From the NCBI GenBank assembly GCA_902779395.1, contig CACZBK010000017.1:37919-101918 (forward strand): a stretch of DNA of 64,000 bases. Direction: 5' to 3'. The translations under genes were made by a program, and so were the position numbers. Under the pieces are notes generated by a model that was given only the letters and a program-made list of their open reading frames with translations, was not told the DNA's origin and did not search any database. Shown one piece after another: positions 35,295-44,060 of the stretch (position 1 is its first letter; each line of letters begins with the position of its first letter). The DNA comes from an uncultured Lachnospiraceae bacterium (GTDB taxonomy: Bacteria > Bacillota > Clostridia > Lachnospirales > Lachnospiraceae).

Positions 35295-35913
35295 TTACCG
35301 CAACATACTCACCGCTTGTGAGCCTGAGCAGCGAAAGACCGTAGTCATTTCCGAAGATCTCACAATCCGCCGTCTCCCCCAGCCGCTGATCCGAAACCAG
35401 ATATCCAACATGCCCGTCATAAAATTCCTGGGTGAACTGAAGCCAGTTCTTATAATTCAGTATACCATCGTTTTCCTTTTCTGCTTTTTCAAAAAGCGGA
35501 TGATACTTTGCATACAGGCTGTCCCAGTCTATAGCCTTCTCTTCAGTGAGCACATAGTGCTGCTTCATCACAGCAAAAGCATCTTCAAAATCTTTGGTAT
35601 AACCCACGCCCGCCCCCATATTAAGGACCATGATGCATATGATCGATACCATGACCGATACAGCCGCTGCGGCGGTGATGAACTTTTTTAATGCCGTTTT
35701 TTCCGTAAACAGCACAAGCAGCATCAATATCACTGCCAGATACATGCCGGCGTAGCCGATGTTAAATTCTATAAATATACTGATCATCACAGCCAGCATC
35801 AGCGGCGCAACATATACAAGCCGCCACATTGACGAATCATACTTTTTCCTTATCGACGGAAGGAAAAAACCTAAGATGCATATTGCAAATATCAGAAACA
35901 TTAACATATCCAT
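35275..35913 (-). CDS. S41-family peptidase, N-terminal membrane part (frameshift-separated)
   Basis: 212 aa. Four hydrophobic segments in the first 110 residues (LMFLIFAICILGFFLPSI, YVAPLMLAVMISIFIEF, YLAVILMLLVLF, SVMVSIICIMVLNMG) then the S41 helical cap (DFEDAFAVMKQHYVLTEEKA) and the start of a PDZ-like strand block ending EYVAVNVEGSG. The stop comes 20 bases after the start of the following frame. Together with 34272-35294 it makes a membrane-anchored protease of about 545 aa. It follows the ABC-2 permease gene by 14 bases and probably belongs to that operon. Confidence 0.7.
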   Translation of the reverse strand: MDMLMFLIFAICILGFFLPSIRKKYDSSMWRLVYVAPLMLAVMISIFIEFNIGYAGMYLAVILMLLVLFTEKTALKKFITAAAAVSVMVSIICIMVLNMGAGVGYTKDFEDAFAVMKQHYVLTEEKAIDWDSLYAKYHPLFEKAEKENDGILNYKNWLQFTQEFYDGHVGYLVSDQRLGETADCEIFGNDYGLSLLRLTSGEYVAVNVEGSG

Positions 35914-35927
35914 GGTCTTGCTCCCTT

Positions 35928-36719
35928 CTAATCCAGATCGTTTTTACAGAAGAACCCGTATCCTGCCAGCAGATAAACCGCACTGACAAGTACAGATATC
36001 ATTATTGTCCCGGCTGCCATGCTTTTGCTTATACTGCTGTCATATGCCGTGTACATCACTATCCCGCCTGTCGGATCCAGGTTATAGATCGACCAGGTGC
36101 CGTAGTCCATCAGTTTCTGCAGATTAAAGCCGCTTAACAGAAAGGCGCTCTGACTGCCCGTGATAACATTCTGTAAAAAAATACAGCAGATCATAGCCAT
36201 GTATCCCATCGCTATCACCACCATCCTGTTTTTACTTAAGAATGCTGTCAGCGTATAGAACGAAGCCAGTCTGAGAAATGGAAAGAAGCAAAGCGCTATC
36301 CTGATCACGGCCCCCTTAACCTCTATCACATCACCCCAGCCAAAGACGATGCAGTTGCTTATCACCGGCACGGCCGATAAAAAAGCAGCAAGTAAAGCCG
36401 ATAGAACCGTTGACGGTATAGCCCTTGATAAAAAGATATCCACACGGGAATGCCCCGACATGATCTCATAATAAAGATCCTTATCCTTAAAATCCCCTGC
36501 GCTTACTGTTCCGACAATGATCGCTATTATCATATACTGAAATAACCACAGTACCGAAGGCGCATCCGCGATCAGTCTCCCCGCGCAGGGTATTTCATCC
36601 GACGCTATGCCGATCACGATCCCGAATACCGCCATAGCGACAATAAATATGCCTGTCAGCCTGTAAAGCGCTCCATCGCGGAGCGACTGGTATGAAAGTG
36701 ATGATAGTAATCTTTTCAT
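35928..36719 (-). CDS. ABC-2-type transporter permease
   Basis: 263 aa, six predicted membrane segments. It is a sequence relative of the permease at 36774-37568: both have the cytoplasmic motif KD-[KT]-LYYEIM-[SA]-GHSR-x-x-IF. It would form the membrane half of an exporter with the ATPase at 37561-38478. The arrangement ATPase-permease-permease resembles BcrAB/lantibiotic-immunity type exporters. Substrate unknown. Confidence 0.87.
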   Translation of the reverse strand: MKRLLSSLSYQSLRDGALYRLTGIFIVAMAVFGIVIGIASDEIPCAGRLIADAPSVLWLFQYMIIAIIVGTVSAGDFKDKDLYYEIMSGHSRVDIFLSRAIPSTVLSALLAAFLSAVPVISNCIVFGWGDVIEVKGAVIRIALCFFPFLRLASFYTLTAFLSKNRMVVIAMGYMAMICCIFLQNVITGSQSAFLLSGFNLQKLMDYGTWSIYNLDPTGGIVMYTAYDSSISKSMAAGTIMISVLVSAVYLLAGYGFFCKNDLD

Positions 36720-36773
36720 TATTCCTCCAATGATCTTTTTTGATATTCTTTTCCGCTACATCACGACGATATT

Positions 36774-37568
36774 TCAATTCCTGTCACGCTTCGTGAACTC
36801 CAGATATGCAGCAGTCAGATATATCCCGCCGATGATAAGCGATACGGCTATGGTCATAAGCGCCTGTTTACCGCTCACTGCAGTATCATAGACATCCACT
36901 TTTACGCCGTTGATAACGTAGTTACGGCTGTTATCAAAAGTAAGCAGATCCATCACGTTATACATTCCCGACAGATAAGCCTTATCCAGCTTATTATAAA
37001 ACTCATGTAATATCTCTATTATCATGACCTCCACTTCGATCAGGAGATATGAAAAGCCTATCCCTTTCCCGGCGCTCCTAAACACTACCGACATCATTAT
37101 GCAAAAAGCCGCGATACGAAACATCGGCATAAGGCTTAACAGACAGCGCAGGATGATATCACTGATCTTTATCCCTTCCGTGGGCCAGCCGTTGATCAGA
37201 CCGTAATAAACCAGCGGAAGGTAGAAGGTAGCTGCACATAAAAGCACTCCCCATGCCAATGCGCTTATTATTCTGGCAAAAAAGATACGGCTTCTGCTGT
37301 GTCCTGCCATTATCTCATAGTAAAGGGTCTTGTCCCCTGCATCCGCTGAAGCCACGATGCAGCTGATTATCATTATCGCAATTACCCATACCGTAAACAG
37401 TTCTCCGCTCAGGTTTGTAAGATAGGCTCCGCCTGTGATATCCTTAAAAGGAACACTTAATACTGCTGTCGGTATCAGCAGCGGCATGACTATCATTGAT
37501 ATTATGGTTATAACTATCACCATATTCCTGCGGTTTGTGAAATTAAGTGATTTTATAATGTTATACAT
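36774..37568 (-). CDS. ABC-2-type transporter permease
   Basis: 264 aa, six predicted membrane segments, with AGDKTLYYEIMAGHSRSRIFF between segments 2 and 3. Paralogous to the next gene, so the exporter is probably a heterodimer. Its start overlaps the end of the ATPase gene by 8 bases. Start ATGTATAATATCATA lacks a strong ribosome site, consistent with translational coupling. Confidence 0.87.
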   Translation of the reverse strand: MYNIIKSLNFTNRRNMVIVITIISMIVMPLLIPTAVLSVPFKDITGGAYLTNLSGELFTVWVIAIMIISCIVASADAGDKTLYYEIMAGHSRSRIFFARIISALAWGVLLCAATFYLPLVYYGLINGWPTEGIKISDIILRCLLSLMPMFRIAAFCIMMSVVFRSAGKGIGFSYLLIEVEVMIIEILHEFYNKLDKAYLSGMYNVMDLLTFDNSRNYVINGVKVDVYDTAVSGKQALMTIAVSLIIGGIYLTAAYLEFTKRDRN

Positions 37569-38478
37569 CCGCCTGCACCTTCTTCATATAATAGTCTTCC
37601 AGGTTCACTTCGTTACGCGCCAGCTGAATGGGGATCGCTCCGCCTTCATAAAGAGCCTTCGATATCCTTCGCATATCATCAAAGCCCTCATATATCCTCA
37701 TGCTTCCGTCTTCCAGCACTTCCAGCTTATTGATACCGCATTCCTTTGTCAGTATCGAGCTTGCCAGCTCGTTATTGTCCGTATCTATATGATAAAACTC
37801 ACTGCACTCCTGTGAGAGTTCTTCAGCCGTAAGCGTATCGGTTATCTTCCCGTGATTTATAAAGATATAATCCGTGCAAAGCTGCGAAAGCTCGCTTAAG
37901 ATATGTGAGGAGATTATTATGGTCACCTTTTCCTCTTTATTGAGGTTTCTGAGGAGCTCCCTTATCTCAACAATCCCTTCCGGGTCCAAACCGTTTATGG
38001 GCTCGTCAAGTACCATCAGCTCCGGCTTGCCAAGCAGCGCATTTGCAATGCCAAGCCTCTGCTTCATGCCAAGTGAAAACTTCTTTACTTCCTTTTTACC
38101 GGTATCTTCCAGCTTGACTATCTTAAGGACCTCATCTATCCTTCCCTTATCAGGTATGCCTTTCTGCCTGCGCTGCTTTTCCAGATTCTCCCTGGCACTC
38201 ATATCAGCCTTTGCATAAGGCGTTTCTATCATGAAGCTTGTGCGGCTCCTGGAATGGTTGAGTCCCTTTTCGCTGCTCTCCCCGAACATCTCAAGGCTTC
38301 CCGATGTAGGAAATACCAGCCCGCCCATTATCTTCATAATGGTAGACTTGCCCGCGCCGTTAGGGCCGATCAATCCTACAATACTGCCCTTCTTTATACC
38401 GAAAGACACGTCATCCAGCGCCAGCTGCCTGCCGTACTGCTTCGTCAGTTTTTTTGATTCAACTACATATTCCGACAT
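37561..38478 (-). CDS. ABC transporter ATP-binding protein (BcrA-like)
   Basis: 305 aa. Walker A GLIGPNGAGKSTIMK, Q-loop region, signature FSLGMKQRLGIANALLG, Walker B LMVLDEPINGLDP and switch His in IISSHILSEL are all intact. The C-terminal 90 residues are the accessory domain seen in bacitracin/lantibiotic exporters. Ribosome site AGGAGAGG. First gene of the operon with two permeases and an S41 peptidase; a palindromic site lies over its promoter. Confidence 0.93.
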   Translation of the reverse strand: MSEYVVESKKLTKQYGRQLALDDVSFGIKKGSIVGLIGPNGAGKSTIMKIMGGLVFPTSGSLEMFGESSEKGLNHSRSRTSFMIETPYAKADMSARENLEKQRRQKGIPDKGRIDEVLKIVKLEDTGKKEVKKFSLGMKQRLGIANALLGKPELMVLDEPINGLDPEGIVEIRELLRNLNKEEKVTIIISSHILSELSQLCTDYIFINHGKITDTLTAEELSQECSEFYHIDTDNNELASSILTKECGINKLEVLEDGSMRIYEGFDDMRRISKALYEGGAIPIQLARNEVNLEDYYMKKVQADV

Positions 38479-38523
38479 TTTTCCTCTCCTGTATATGTAT
38501 GGTTTTTAACTTTACTGTAATGA

Positions 38524-38560
38524 AGTATAAAACTGATTCTTAAAGAATTTCTTAAGAAAT
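38524..38560 (-). promoter_or_regulatory. Promoter -10 and tandem palindromes of the ABC operon
   Basis: On the minus strand a TATACT -10 box (38524-38529) is preceded by two adjacent palindromes: ATTCTTAAAGAAT (38536-38548) and ATTTCTTAAGAAAT (38547-38560), which cover the expected -35 position. This placement fits a repressor operator for the ABC exporter operon. No dedicated regulator gene is adjacent. Confidence 0.5.
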
Positions 38561-38587
38561 AAAAAAAACTCCGGCATTTACGCCAGT
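38561..38587 (-). terminator. Weak intrinsic terminator, minus strand
   Basis: ACTGGC-GTAAAT-GCCGGAGT followed by eight T on the minus strand. The stem has a small bulge. It would end the transcript of the 38747-39895 gene before the ABC operon promoter. Confidence 0.55.
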
Positions 38588-38619
38588 GTTCATAAGACAG
38601 TAACACAAAATGAGATGGT

Positions 38620-38711
38620 TTATGCTTTTACATCCACCTCGCCGCCTATTATCTTGGCAATCCTGCGTTGGGGGGGCAACCATATATTCTCTTTTTTGTC
38701 ATATGATCCAT
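38620..38711 (-). pseudogene. Remnant of a very small gene, frameshifted in a C7 run
   Basis: ATGGATCATATGACAAAAAAG opens a frame (MDHMTKKRIYG) that closes after a CCCCCCC run. Shifting frame there continues as PPQRRIAKIIGGEVDVKA to a TAA. About 30 aa in total, basic. No ribosome site is obvious, so this may be chance or a decayed peptide gene. Confidence 0.25.
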
Positions 38712-38746
38712 GTTATTACTTACCGGTCATACACGGATTGTATTTA

Positions 38747-39895
38747 TTAAGGATTCCCATCCGGACCGGCGATAATAAACTGCGCCGTCAGGGGATAGGC
38801 CGGAATATAGACACTTGGGTTGTCTAGATCCCAATCCGCCATAGTCATTGTGATCCGGTAGGTTCCCGGAGTCAGTATCCCGTACAGAATTTTCCAGTTG
38901 ATCTCCAGCTCCGATTCTCCTTCTGACGGCAGCTTAATATTTCCCTCCTCATCAGTTCCTCTTTCTTCAATGAGCCTCGGTACATCTTCCCAGGTATCTC
39001 CATTCAGAGTCTCAAGATGGTATACATCCCCATAGACCAGTTTTATGTTCTCACGCTTATCATACTGCCGAAAATGTACTGTAAGTCCTGCAGGGGTGAC
39101 ATTTGATACGCTCATTATCAATGCTATGGTATCATCTTCCGATTCCGGTATGTACTGTCCTATACCGCCCTCCGTCTTTCCTTCATCAAAGCATACAGTA
39201 TCCAGTATCGAAAGGGCTTCTTCCCACATCTCATCTGTCCATGAATCGCACTCCGTATGCTGCGCTACTATCTCCGGTTTCTCACCCTTTATCAGGATAT
39301 AATCCCAGTGATCATGGTCATCATAAGTCCCCATATATGCCGTATATCCTGCAAGAGAGATCTCTTCGGTCTCTAGTCCGGTTCCGCATACTCCAAAACC
39401 GTCTATGCAAAACACCTCGATTTGACCTTCCTCAGCATCCTCAGGCTTCAGGATCAGGCCATAAAGACCATAACTCAACTTACCGCTGTCTACCGATGCT
39501 GCTTCGATACTCCAGCCATTATGCCCGACGACAGTGATCTCACCATACGGCCCTCCTGCGCACACAGTTTTCATCTCCTGATCCACCATTTCTTCTGTAA
39601 GTACCGGTTCAGTATCCACCGGTGCAGTATATTCAGTCACCTGCGCATCCATATTGCTTATCTTTATCGGCTCCTGTCCCGCCTGCTGGCTAATCATATG
39701 ATCTGCACTTCCGCTTATTCCTGCCGTAACAAGATATATACACAACGACAAGACACATATAACTATCGGGATTGCTCTTTTCTTGCCCTTTATGATAAAA
39801 CATGCAATAAATGCCAGAAACCCGGCGACAAGCACCAGCTTCCACGCCGGGTTAGAAAAGATACTGTACAATGTCCTTGCAGTATTTACACTCAT
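38747..39895 (-). CDS. Membrane-anchored protein with C-terminal Ig-like domain
   Basis: 382 aa. Two N-terminal membrane segments (about 17-36 and 41-60), then an extracellular region. The last 115 residues (SVSNVTPAGLTVHFRQYD to PAYPLTAQFII) contain INWKILYGILTPGTYRI, the immunoglobulin-like domain frequent in Lachnospiraceae and Oscillospiraceae membrane proteins. The middle is acidic with several Cys and no known motif. Probably a surface-exposed protein of unknown role; the gene appears monocistronic. Confidence 0.75.
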   Translation of the reverse strand: MSVNTARTLYSIFSNPAWKLVLVAGFLAFIACFIIKGKKRAIPIVICVLSLCIYLVTAGISGSADHMISQQAGQEPIKISNMDAQVTEYTAPVDTEPVLTEEMVDQEMKTVCAGGPYGEITVVGHNGWSIEAASVDSGKLSYGLYGLILKPEDAEEGQIEVFCIDGFGVCGTGLETEEISLAGYTAYMGTYDDHDHWDYILIKGEKPEIVAQHTECDSWTDEMWEEALSILDTVCFDEGKTEGGIGQYIPESEDDTIALIMSVSNVTPAGLTVHFRQYDKRENIKLVYGDVYHLETLNGDTWEDVPRLIEERGTDEEGNIKLPSEGESELEINWKILYGILTPGTYRITMTMADWDLDNPSVYIPAYPLTAQFIIAGPDGNP

Positions 39896-39995
39896 AATTC
39901 CACCTCTCAGATTCCGCTTATATAAGTGATACGAATCTGACGGTATGTTTTTATGGACTATTGAGAAACCTGTAATTTATTTGTAAAATAATTCC

Positions 39996-40187
39996 TTACC
40001 AGACAATATTAAACTCAACACTCGGCTCTTGCGTACTATAGTCAACAAATATACTCACATTATAAAAGCCATTATGTTCCGGGTTTTCTGCAGCCTTTAT
40101 GCCAATAGATATTTCTATATTATCATCATTAATAGCCAGCCCTTTAACATACCAGTCATCCGCCTTATATTTCCTGACAGGAAACAC
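39996..40187 (-). CDS. Fragment-like small ORF, hypothetical
   Basis: 63 aa from a GTG that lacks a ribosome site. The visible peptide RKYKADDWYVKGLAINDDN... ending EFNIVW looks like the C-terminal part of a small soluble protein. It overlaps, in another frame, the end of the fragment at 40165-40287, so both are probably remnants. No family recognised. Confidence 0.4.
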   Translation of the reverse strand: MFPVRKYKADDWYVKGLAINDDNIEISIGIKAAENPEHNGFYNVSIFVDYSTQEPSVEFNIVW

Positions 40188-40287
40188 AGAGTTTCAAGCC
40201 AAGTTTTCCAATGCGTTCCATCAGGCCGGCATCAAACTCCATATTGCATTGTTTATCGTAATAATAGACGCATTTCAGGTTCGCGTT
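40165..40287 (-). pseudogene. C-terminal remnant resembling DUF4279 proteins
   Basis: An open stretch without its own start reads NLKCVYYYDKQCNMEF, then AGLMERIGKLGLKLCVSCQE and a stop. This matches the general layout of DUF4279 C-termini (aromatic strand, then LxxLGxxLxxSC). The N-terminal half is missing: upstream in the same frame is a stop (TGA) just before. Recognition is from memory and tentative. Confidence 0.4.
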
Positions 40288-40302
40288 TCAATCTCATTTT
40301 TC

Positions 40303-40713
40303 TTATACTCCCAACACATAAAAGCCGTTATACTTTTCTGCTTCTTCAAGCCACTCCAGCAGGATTTCGTACTCCTCAGGTTTATGCTCCTTTAAGCGTT
40401 CCTTTATGTCTCCGATCTGATTTGGCCCATAATATGTGACTCCCCAGGTATCAAAATACCCTTCCGACATATTCGGATGAATCCCAAAACCGATAACATC
40501 CTTATATTTTAGATAAAAATCGCCCTGCTGATCATCATAGACATATAAAGAATCATCTTTCCAATGATCAGAACCTTCCAGGATCTGTTTTATCTTTGTT
40601 CCCGCTGGCCGCCTGCAGAACTGAAGCTCAATAAAGCATGAACCCCCATATTTTCTCCGGCTTTCTTGCGTATCAAACTTCAAAAACAACGGTTTTTCCC
40701 TATCGATCCTCAT
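40303..40713 (-). CDS. Hypothetical protein
   Basis: 136 aa, soluble, starts MRIDREKPLFLKFD. It contains two Cys and an aromatic-rich second half (GYFDTWGVTYYGPNQIG) and ends in an acidic helix. The ATG overlaps the stop of the preceding small gene (TTATGAGG), indicating coupling. It looks like the small immunity-type or DUF proteins common in accessory regions, but no family is recognised. Confidence 0.6.
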   Translation of the reverse strand: MRIDREKPLFLKFDTQESRRKYGGSCFIELQFCRRPAGTKIKQILEGSDHWKDDSLYVYDDQQGDFYLKYKDVIGFGIHPNMSEGYFDTWGVTYYGPNQIGDIKERLKEHKPEEYEILLEWLEEAEKYNGFYVLGV

Positions 40714-40897
40714 AACTCTATCAATGAAACTCTCTGCTCAATAGCTTCCGAAACAGAATCATAGCTGACTTCTTCGATGGCATCTCTCATTTCATCAGCA
40801 AGCGTCTCAAGTTTTTCTTCCAAAGCGCTTTCTATTGCTTCCTCAATGCAATCCCTGATCTTATTCTCCTTTTGATCAGGCTGCTTTTTTCAGCCAT
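40710..40897 (-). pseudogene. Small acidic helical gene, frameshifted in an A-run
   Basis: ATGGCTGAAAAAAGCAG starts MAEKSS and closes quickly. With one more A in the A6 run the frame becomes MAEKKQPDQKENKIRDCIEE, followed by a continuous Glu-rich helix up to SLIEL and a TGA. That TGA overlaps the ATG of the 40303-40713 gene. About 62 aa when joined. The coupled overlap argues it was a real gene; transcriptional slippage at the A-run could restore it. Confidence 0.45.
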
Positions 40898-40991
40898 AAT
40901 ACTTCGCTCAGCAAATTGGAAATAAGCACAGCCGGAATGGCTGCTGCCACACAGAAACGATTCCTTTTTTTTCAGGACGGTTCAAAATAAT

Positions 40992-42884
40992 TTAACGTCT
41001 TCTGCCGGGTTTCGTCATCTTCTGCTCATACATCCTCGCATCACTGATCTTAAGGAACTCTTCAATACGTCCGAAAGAATCGGTTTCGGTCATATACGCA
41101 CCATAACTGAAATCAAGTTTATACGGTCTCTTATTTGCGCTGTTATACTCATCTGCATAACTCTTCATATGTTCGATAAGCCTGTTCAGACGGCTTTCCG
41201 AATAATCAGAAGCAAAGATGTAGAATTCATCCCCTCCGGCCCTTCCGGCCACCTCACCGGAATCACAGCATTTCTGTATCATGTTTGCCAGAGCTTTGAT
41301 TGCCCGGTCTCCTTCATGATGGCCGAACTCATCGTTGATACGTTTGAGTCCGTCCATATCGATGACCATGGTACATACAGTTTTGGACTCGGAAATATTT
41401 GCGATCTCATTACGCGATCTGTCATCAAAACCTCGCCTGTTAAGCATCCCTGTCAGGTCGTCGGTCACACTGAGCCCCTCAAGCTTATCGATCAGCTTAT
41501 TGATGCGGTCATCTTTCTGCAGGGCATTAAGGGTAAGTCCCAGATTATGGATCCACATATTATGGAACTCGGTAAAGATATCCGTACCGATCATTTCCAC
41601 GATGGAATAACCAAACAGTTTTTCCGCGCAGTGAACACTCATCAGGTAATATACATGGCATCTGTCGGAATCTGTTTTCGGAATGAACAATGATCTGTTA
41701 AGGGTATGGGGACTCCCTGCATACTCCTTATTCTTATCTATCCAGATTACGGGAACAAAGTTACCGGAAGGAGCCGAAAAACTGCTGTCAAATGCCGGTA
41801 TCCCGTTTTCATCCGCATGGACCATCATAAAGAATGATGAATATTCTCCGAAGTTTACGGAATCTTCGGCAAATACCGCCTCCATCTTTCTGATATTATC
41901 AACCTTATTAAGTTTGACCATGGCGGATTCCGATTCATAAAGATCGGTACTCATCATTCGTTTTTCTTCGTGAACACGGGCCACTATATCAAGTACATGC
42001 TGGTAATCAAGAGGTTCACATCCGCATGACTGGGCCAGGATAGGCTTCGGAGAAACACACAGATCAACGTCTTTTCCGTCTTTCCCGTCAGAAATGTCAA
42101 CCAGAAGCTTAAGAGCTTTTCTTGCTATATCCTTACGTTCCCTGGTAACGGTAGTGAGATGCGGAAGAAATTCTTTTCCCTCAAGGGTTCCGTCATAACC
42201 GGATACAGCTATATCTTCAGGGACCTTTATCCCGTGCTTTCTTAAATTATTGATAAGGGAGATTGCCATATAGTCATTTGCGCAGACTATCGCCTCGGGG
42301 CGCTCGGATAATGAAAGGAAATAATGGGCAGCTTCCGATCCCTTGTTATACCAGAAATCGCCCTCGAACATACCCACACCGTCTTCCGGCAGCCCCTGCT
42401 CCTTCATAACTGTACGGAATTCATTAAGACGCGACACCGCATCAGGATGGTTAAGGGGGCCGGAAAGATAGGCTATCCTTGTAAAATGATGATGATCGAG
42501 AAAATGCTCAACCATGACCCGGAGACCACCGTTATCATCGAAGTCAATATTATGGAATCCTTCTATACGGCTGCTGATAGAGACTACAGGACACTTAAGG
42601 GTGCGGAGCTTACGCTCGATACTCTCCGACATACCATCAACACTGTAGCCTTCCCCGTCAAAAACTATGCCGTCAAACTGGTCCAGATCAAAATAATCCA
42701 GGATCTCGGTCTCATAGTCCTCCGTAAATCCGTTTCTGGTACCTATTTTCCCATATGTATTGAAGATTACCAGATCAAGATCAAACTCCTGCGCAGCAAG
42801 GGTAAATACCCTGCATAAACTGCGCTTATATCTGCTGGTTAGATTGCTCCCGAATATAGCTATCTTCTTCCGATGATTCTCCAT
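40992..42884 (-). CDS. LacI-type sugar-binding domain fused to GGDEF diguanylate cyclase
   Basis: 630 aa. Residues 1-280 match the periplasmic-binding-like ligand domain of LacI/GalR regulators (IAIFGSN, FDGIVFDGEG, AYLSGPLNHPD, AIVCANDYMAISLI, IAVSGYDGTLEG) but there is no helix-turn-helix and no signal peptide. A linker with SCGCEP follows. A regulatory region and then a GGDEF domain (VTDDLTGMLNRRGF, MVIDMDGLKRINDEFGHHEG, RAGGDEFYIF) end the protein. It should make cyclic-di-GMP in response to an intracellular sugar or nucleoside. This fusion is known in some Clostridia. Monocistronic. Confidence 0.9.
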   Translation of the reverse strand: MENHRKKIAIFGSNLTSRYKRSLCRVFTLAAQEFDLDLVIFNTYGKIGTRNGFTEDYETEILDYFDLDQFDGIVFDGEGYSVDGMSESIERKLRTLKCPVVSISSRIEGFHNIDFDDNGGLRVMVEHFLDHHHFTRIAYLSGPLNHPDAVSRLNEFRTVMKEQGLPEDGVGMFEGDFWYNKGSEAAHYFLSLSERPEAIVCANDYMAISLINNLRKHGIKVPEDIAVSGYDGTLEGKEFLPHLTTVTRERKDIARKALKLLVDISDGKDGKDVDLCVSPKPILAQSCGCEPLDYQHVLDIVARVHEEKRMMSTDLYESESAMVKLNKVDNIRKMEAVFAEDSVNFGEYSSFFMMVHADENGIPAFDSSFSAPSGNFVPVIWIDKNKEYAGSPHTLNRSLFIPKTDSDRCHVYYLMSVHCAEKLFGYSIVEMIGTDIFTEFHNMWIHNLGLTLNALQKDDRINKLIDKLEGLSVTDDLTGMLNRRGFDDRSRNEIANISESKTVCTMVIDMDGLKRINDEFGHHEGDRAIKALANMIQKCCDSGEVAGRAGGDEFYIFASDYSESRLNRLIEHMKSYADEYNSANKRPYKLDFSYGAYMTETDSFGRIEEFLKISDARMYEQKMTKPGRRR

Positions 42885-43030
42885 ATGACACCTCTGCTAC
42901 GGAACGATTGTTCTCCCCCTCGTAGTCTTTCCCGGATGCGTAGTAATAATCTATCAAAAAAACGCTTTTCGGTCAATCACGGGAATGGTATGAGATTGAT
43001 CTTGCGATCCCCGGGGGACTTGGATCGGTC

Positions 43031-44056
43031 TCACTTAAGATACAGTTCCCCATCGAAGAATCTTTCCTGAAAATCAATCTTACTGAGGATCTCCTCCCGT
43101 GTAAGATCCATCCCATCCGGAGCTACGATCCATTTATCCTCATTATCGTTAAACCGGTGATATACAGCTATAACCGTCCCGGAGAACTCTTTCAACGCTT
43201 CGTTCACTCCAAGGATATATACATCCTGCTCTGCCCCGTCACCGGCAATAATCCCGGGAACATATCCGTAATTAACGGGATAGACTAATTCAGCATGCCT
43301 TGGATGCGCTGTTCCCAAAGGGCGGTCTATCTTACAATCCACATGTTTCCCATAGATATCCGAATAATCAATGATTTTAGCCTGCTTTCTGACCACTGCC
43401 TCTATGAAATAATGCTTCTGGTTCTTCCACTTGTCTCCATCGTAGCAGTCATCAATATGACGCACTTTTACCAGCTCGAAATCCCCAAACAGCTTTGTTA
43501 TATCATCACGGTCAACAAAGAAGTGCGGCACCCCCTGTTCCGGGCCATCCGTCTTGAGCACGGTGTTATCATCAACCTTAGGCAGACCAGACTCGGCATA
43601 TGTCCAGGTTTCCTTGGAACATAAGGTCATAAACACCACTCCATCCGGTTTAAGGACGCGGTGTATCTCACTCATGACTTTCTTCATTCCTTCTGTATCT
43701 GCATGTCCTGCAGAATGCATCGCAAAGATCGCATCAAAAGCATCATCCGCAAAAGGAAGAGCCTCCATATCTGCCAGCCGGCATGCGATATCCACGCCCT
43801 GCTTCCTCCGGTATTTCTTTAAAAAGTCAAGCGCATCCTTAGAGATATCCGTTGCCGTCACTTTAAAGCCGCACTTTGCAAACAGAACAGCATGACGCCC
43901 AAGCCCGCAGCCCAGATCCAAAACGCTCCTTCTGCCTTCCCTGCGCCACTTCTGCGCATAATAATAACTCTCCTCGCAAGGCTCCAGCCAATGATCCCTG
44001 TTTTCTATCATGCTCCAATCGAAGGGAATATACCCCTTATCAAGATCCGGCTTCAT
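43031..44056 (-). CDS. SAM-dependent methyltransferase fused to a pyrophosphatase-like domain
   Basis: 341 aa from ATG 44056 (GGGGG 7 bases upstream). Residues 1-225: class I methyltransferase with SVLDLGCGLGRHAVLFA and ALPFADDAFDAIFAMHS. Residues 228-341: YPVNYGYVPGIIAGDGAEQD matches the soluble inorganic pyrophosphatase core (YPxNYGFIPGTxxxDGDPxD) but keeps only two of the three clustered Asp (D273, D278); the middle one is Ala. The appendage resembles small stand-alone PPase-like proteins of Lachnospiraceae. Catalysis by the second domain is doubtful. It follows a truncated HAD gene by 4 bases. Confidence 0.82.
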   Translation of the reverse strand: MKPDLDKGYIPFDWSMIENRDHWLEPCEESYYYAQKWRREGRRSVLDLGCGLGRHAVLFAKCGFKVTATDISKDALDFLKKYRRKQGVDIACRLADMEALPFADDAFDAIFAMHSAGHADTEGMKKVMSEIHRVLKPDGVVFMTLCSKETWTYAESGLPKVDDNTVLKTDGPEQGVPHFFVDRDDITKLFGDFELVKVRHIDDCYDGDKWKNQKHYFIEAVVRKQAKIIDYSDIYGKHVDCKIDRPLGTAHPRHAELVYPVNYGYVPGIIAGDGAEQDVYILGVNEALKEFSGTVIAVYHRFNDNEDKWIVAPDGMDLTREEILSKIDFQERFFDGELYLK

Positions 44057-44060
44057 CTTT

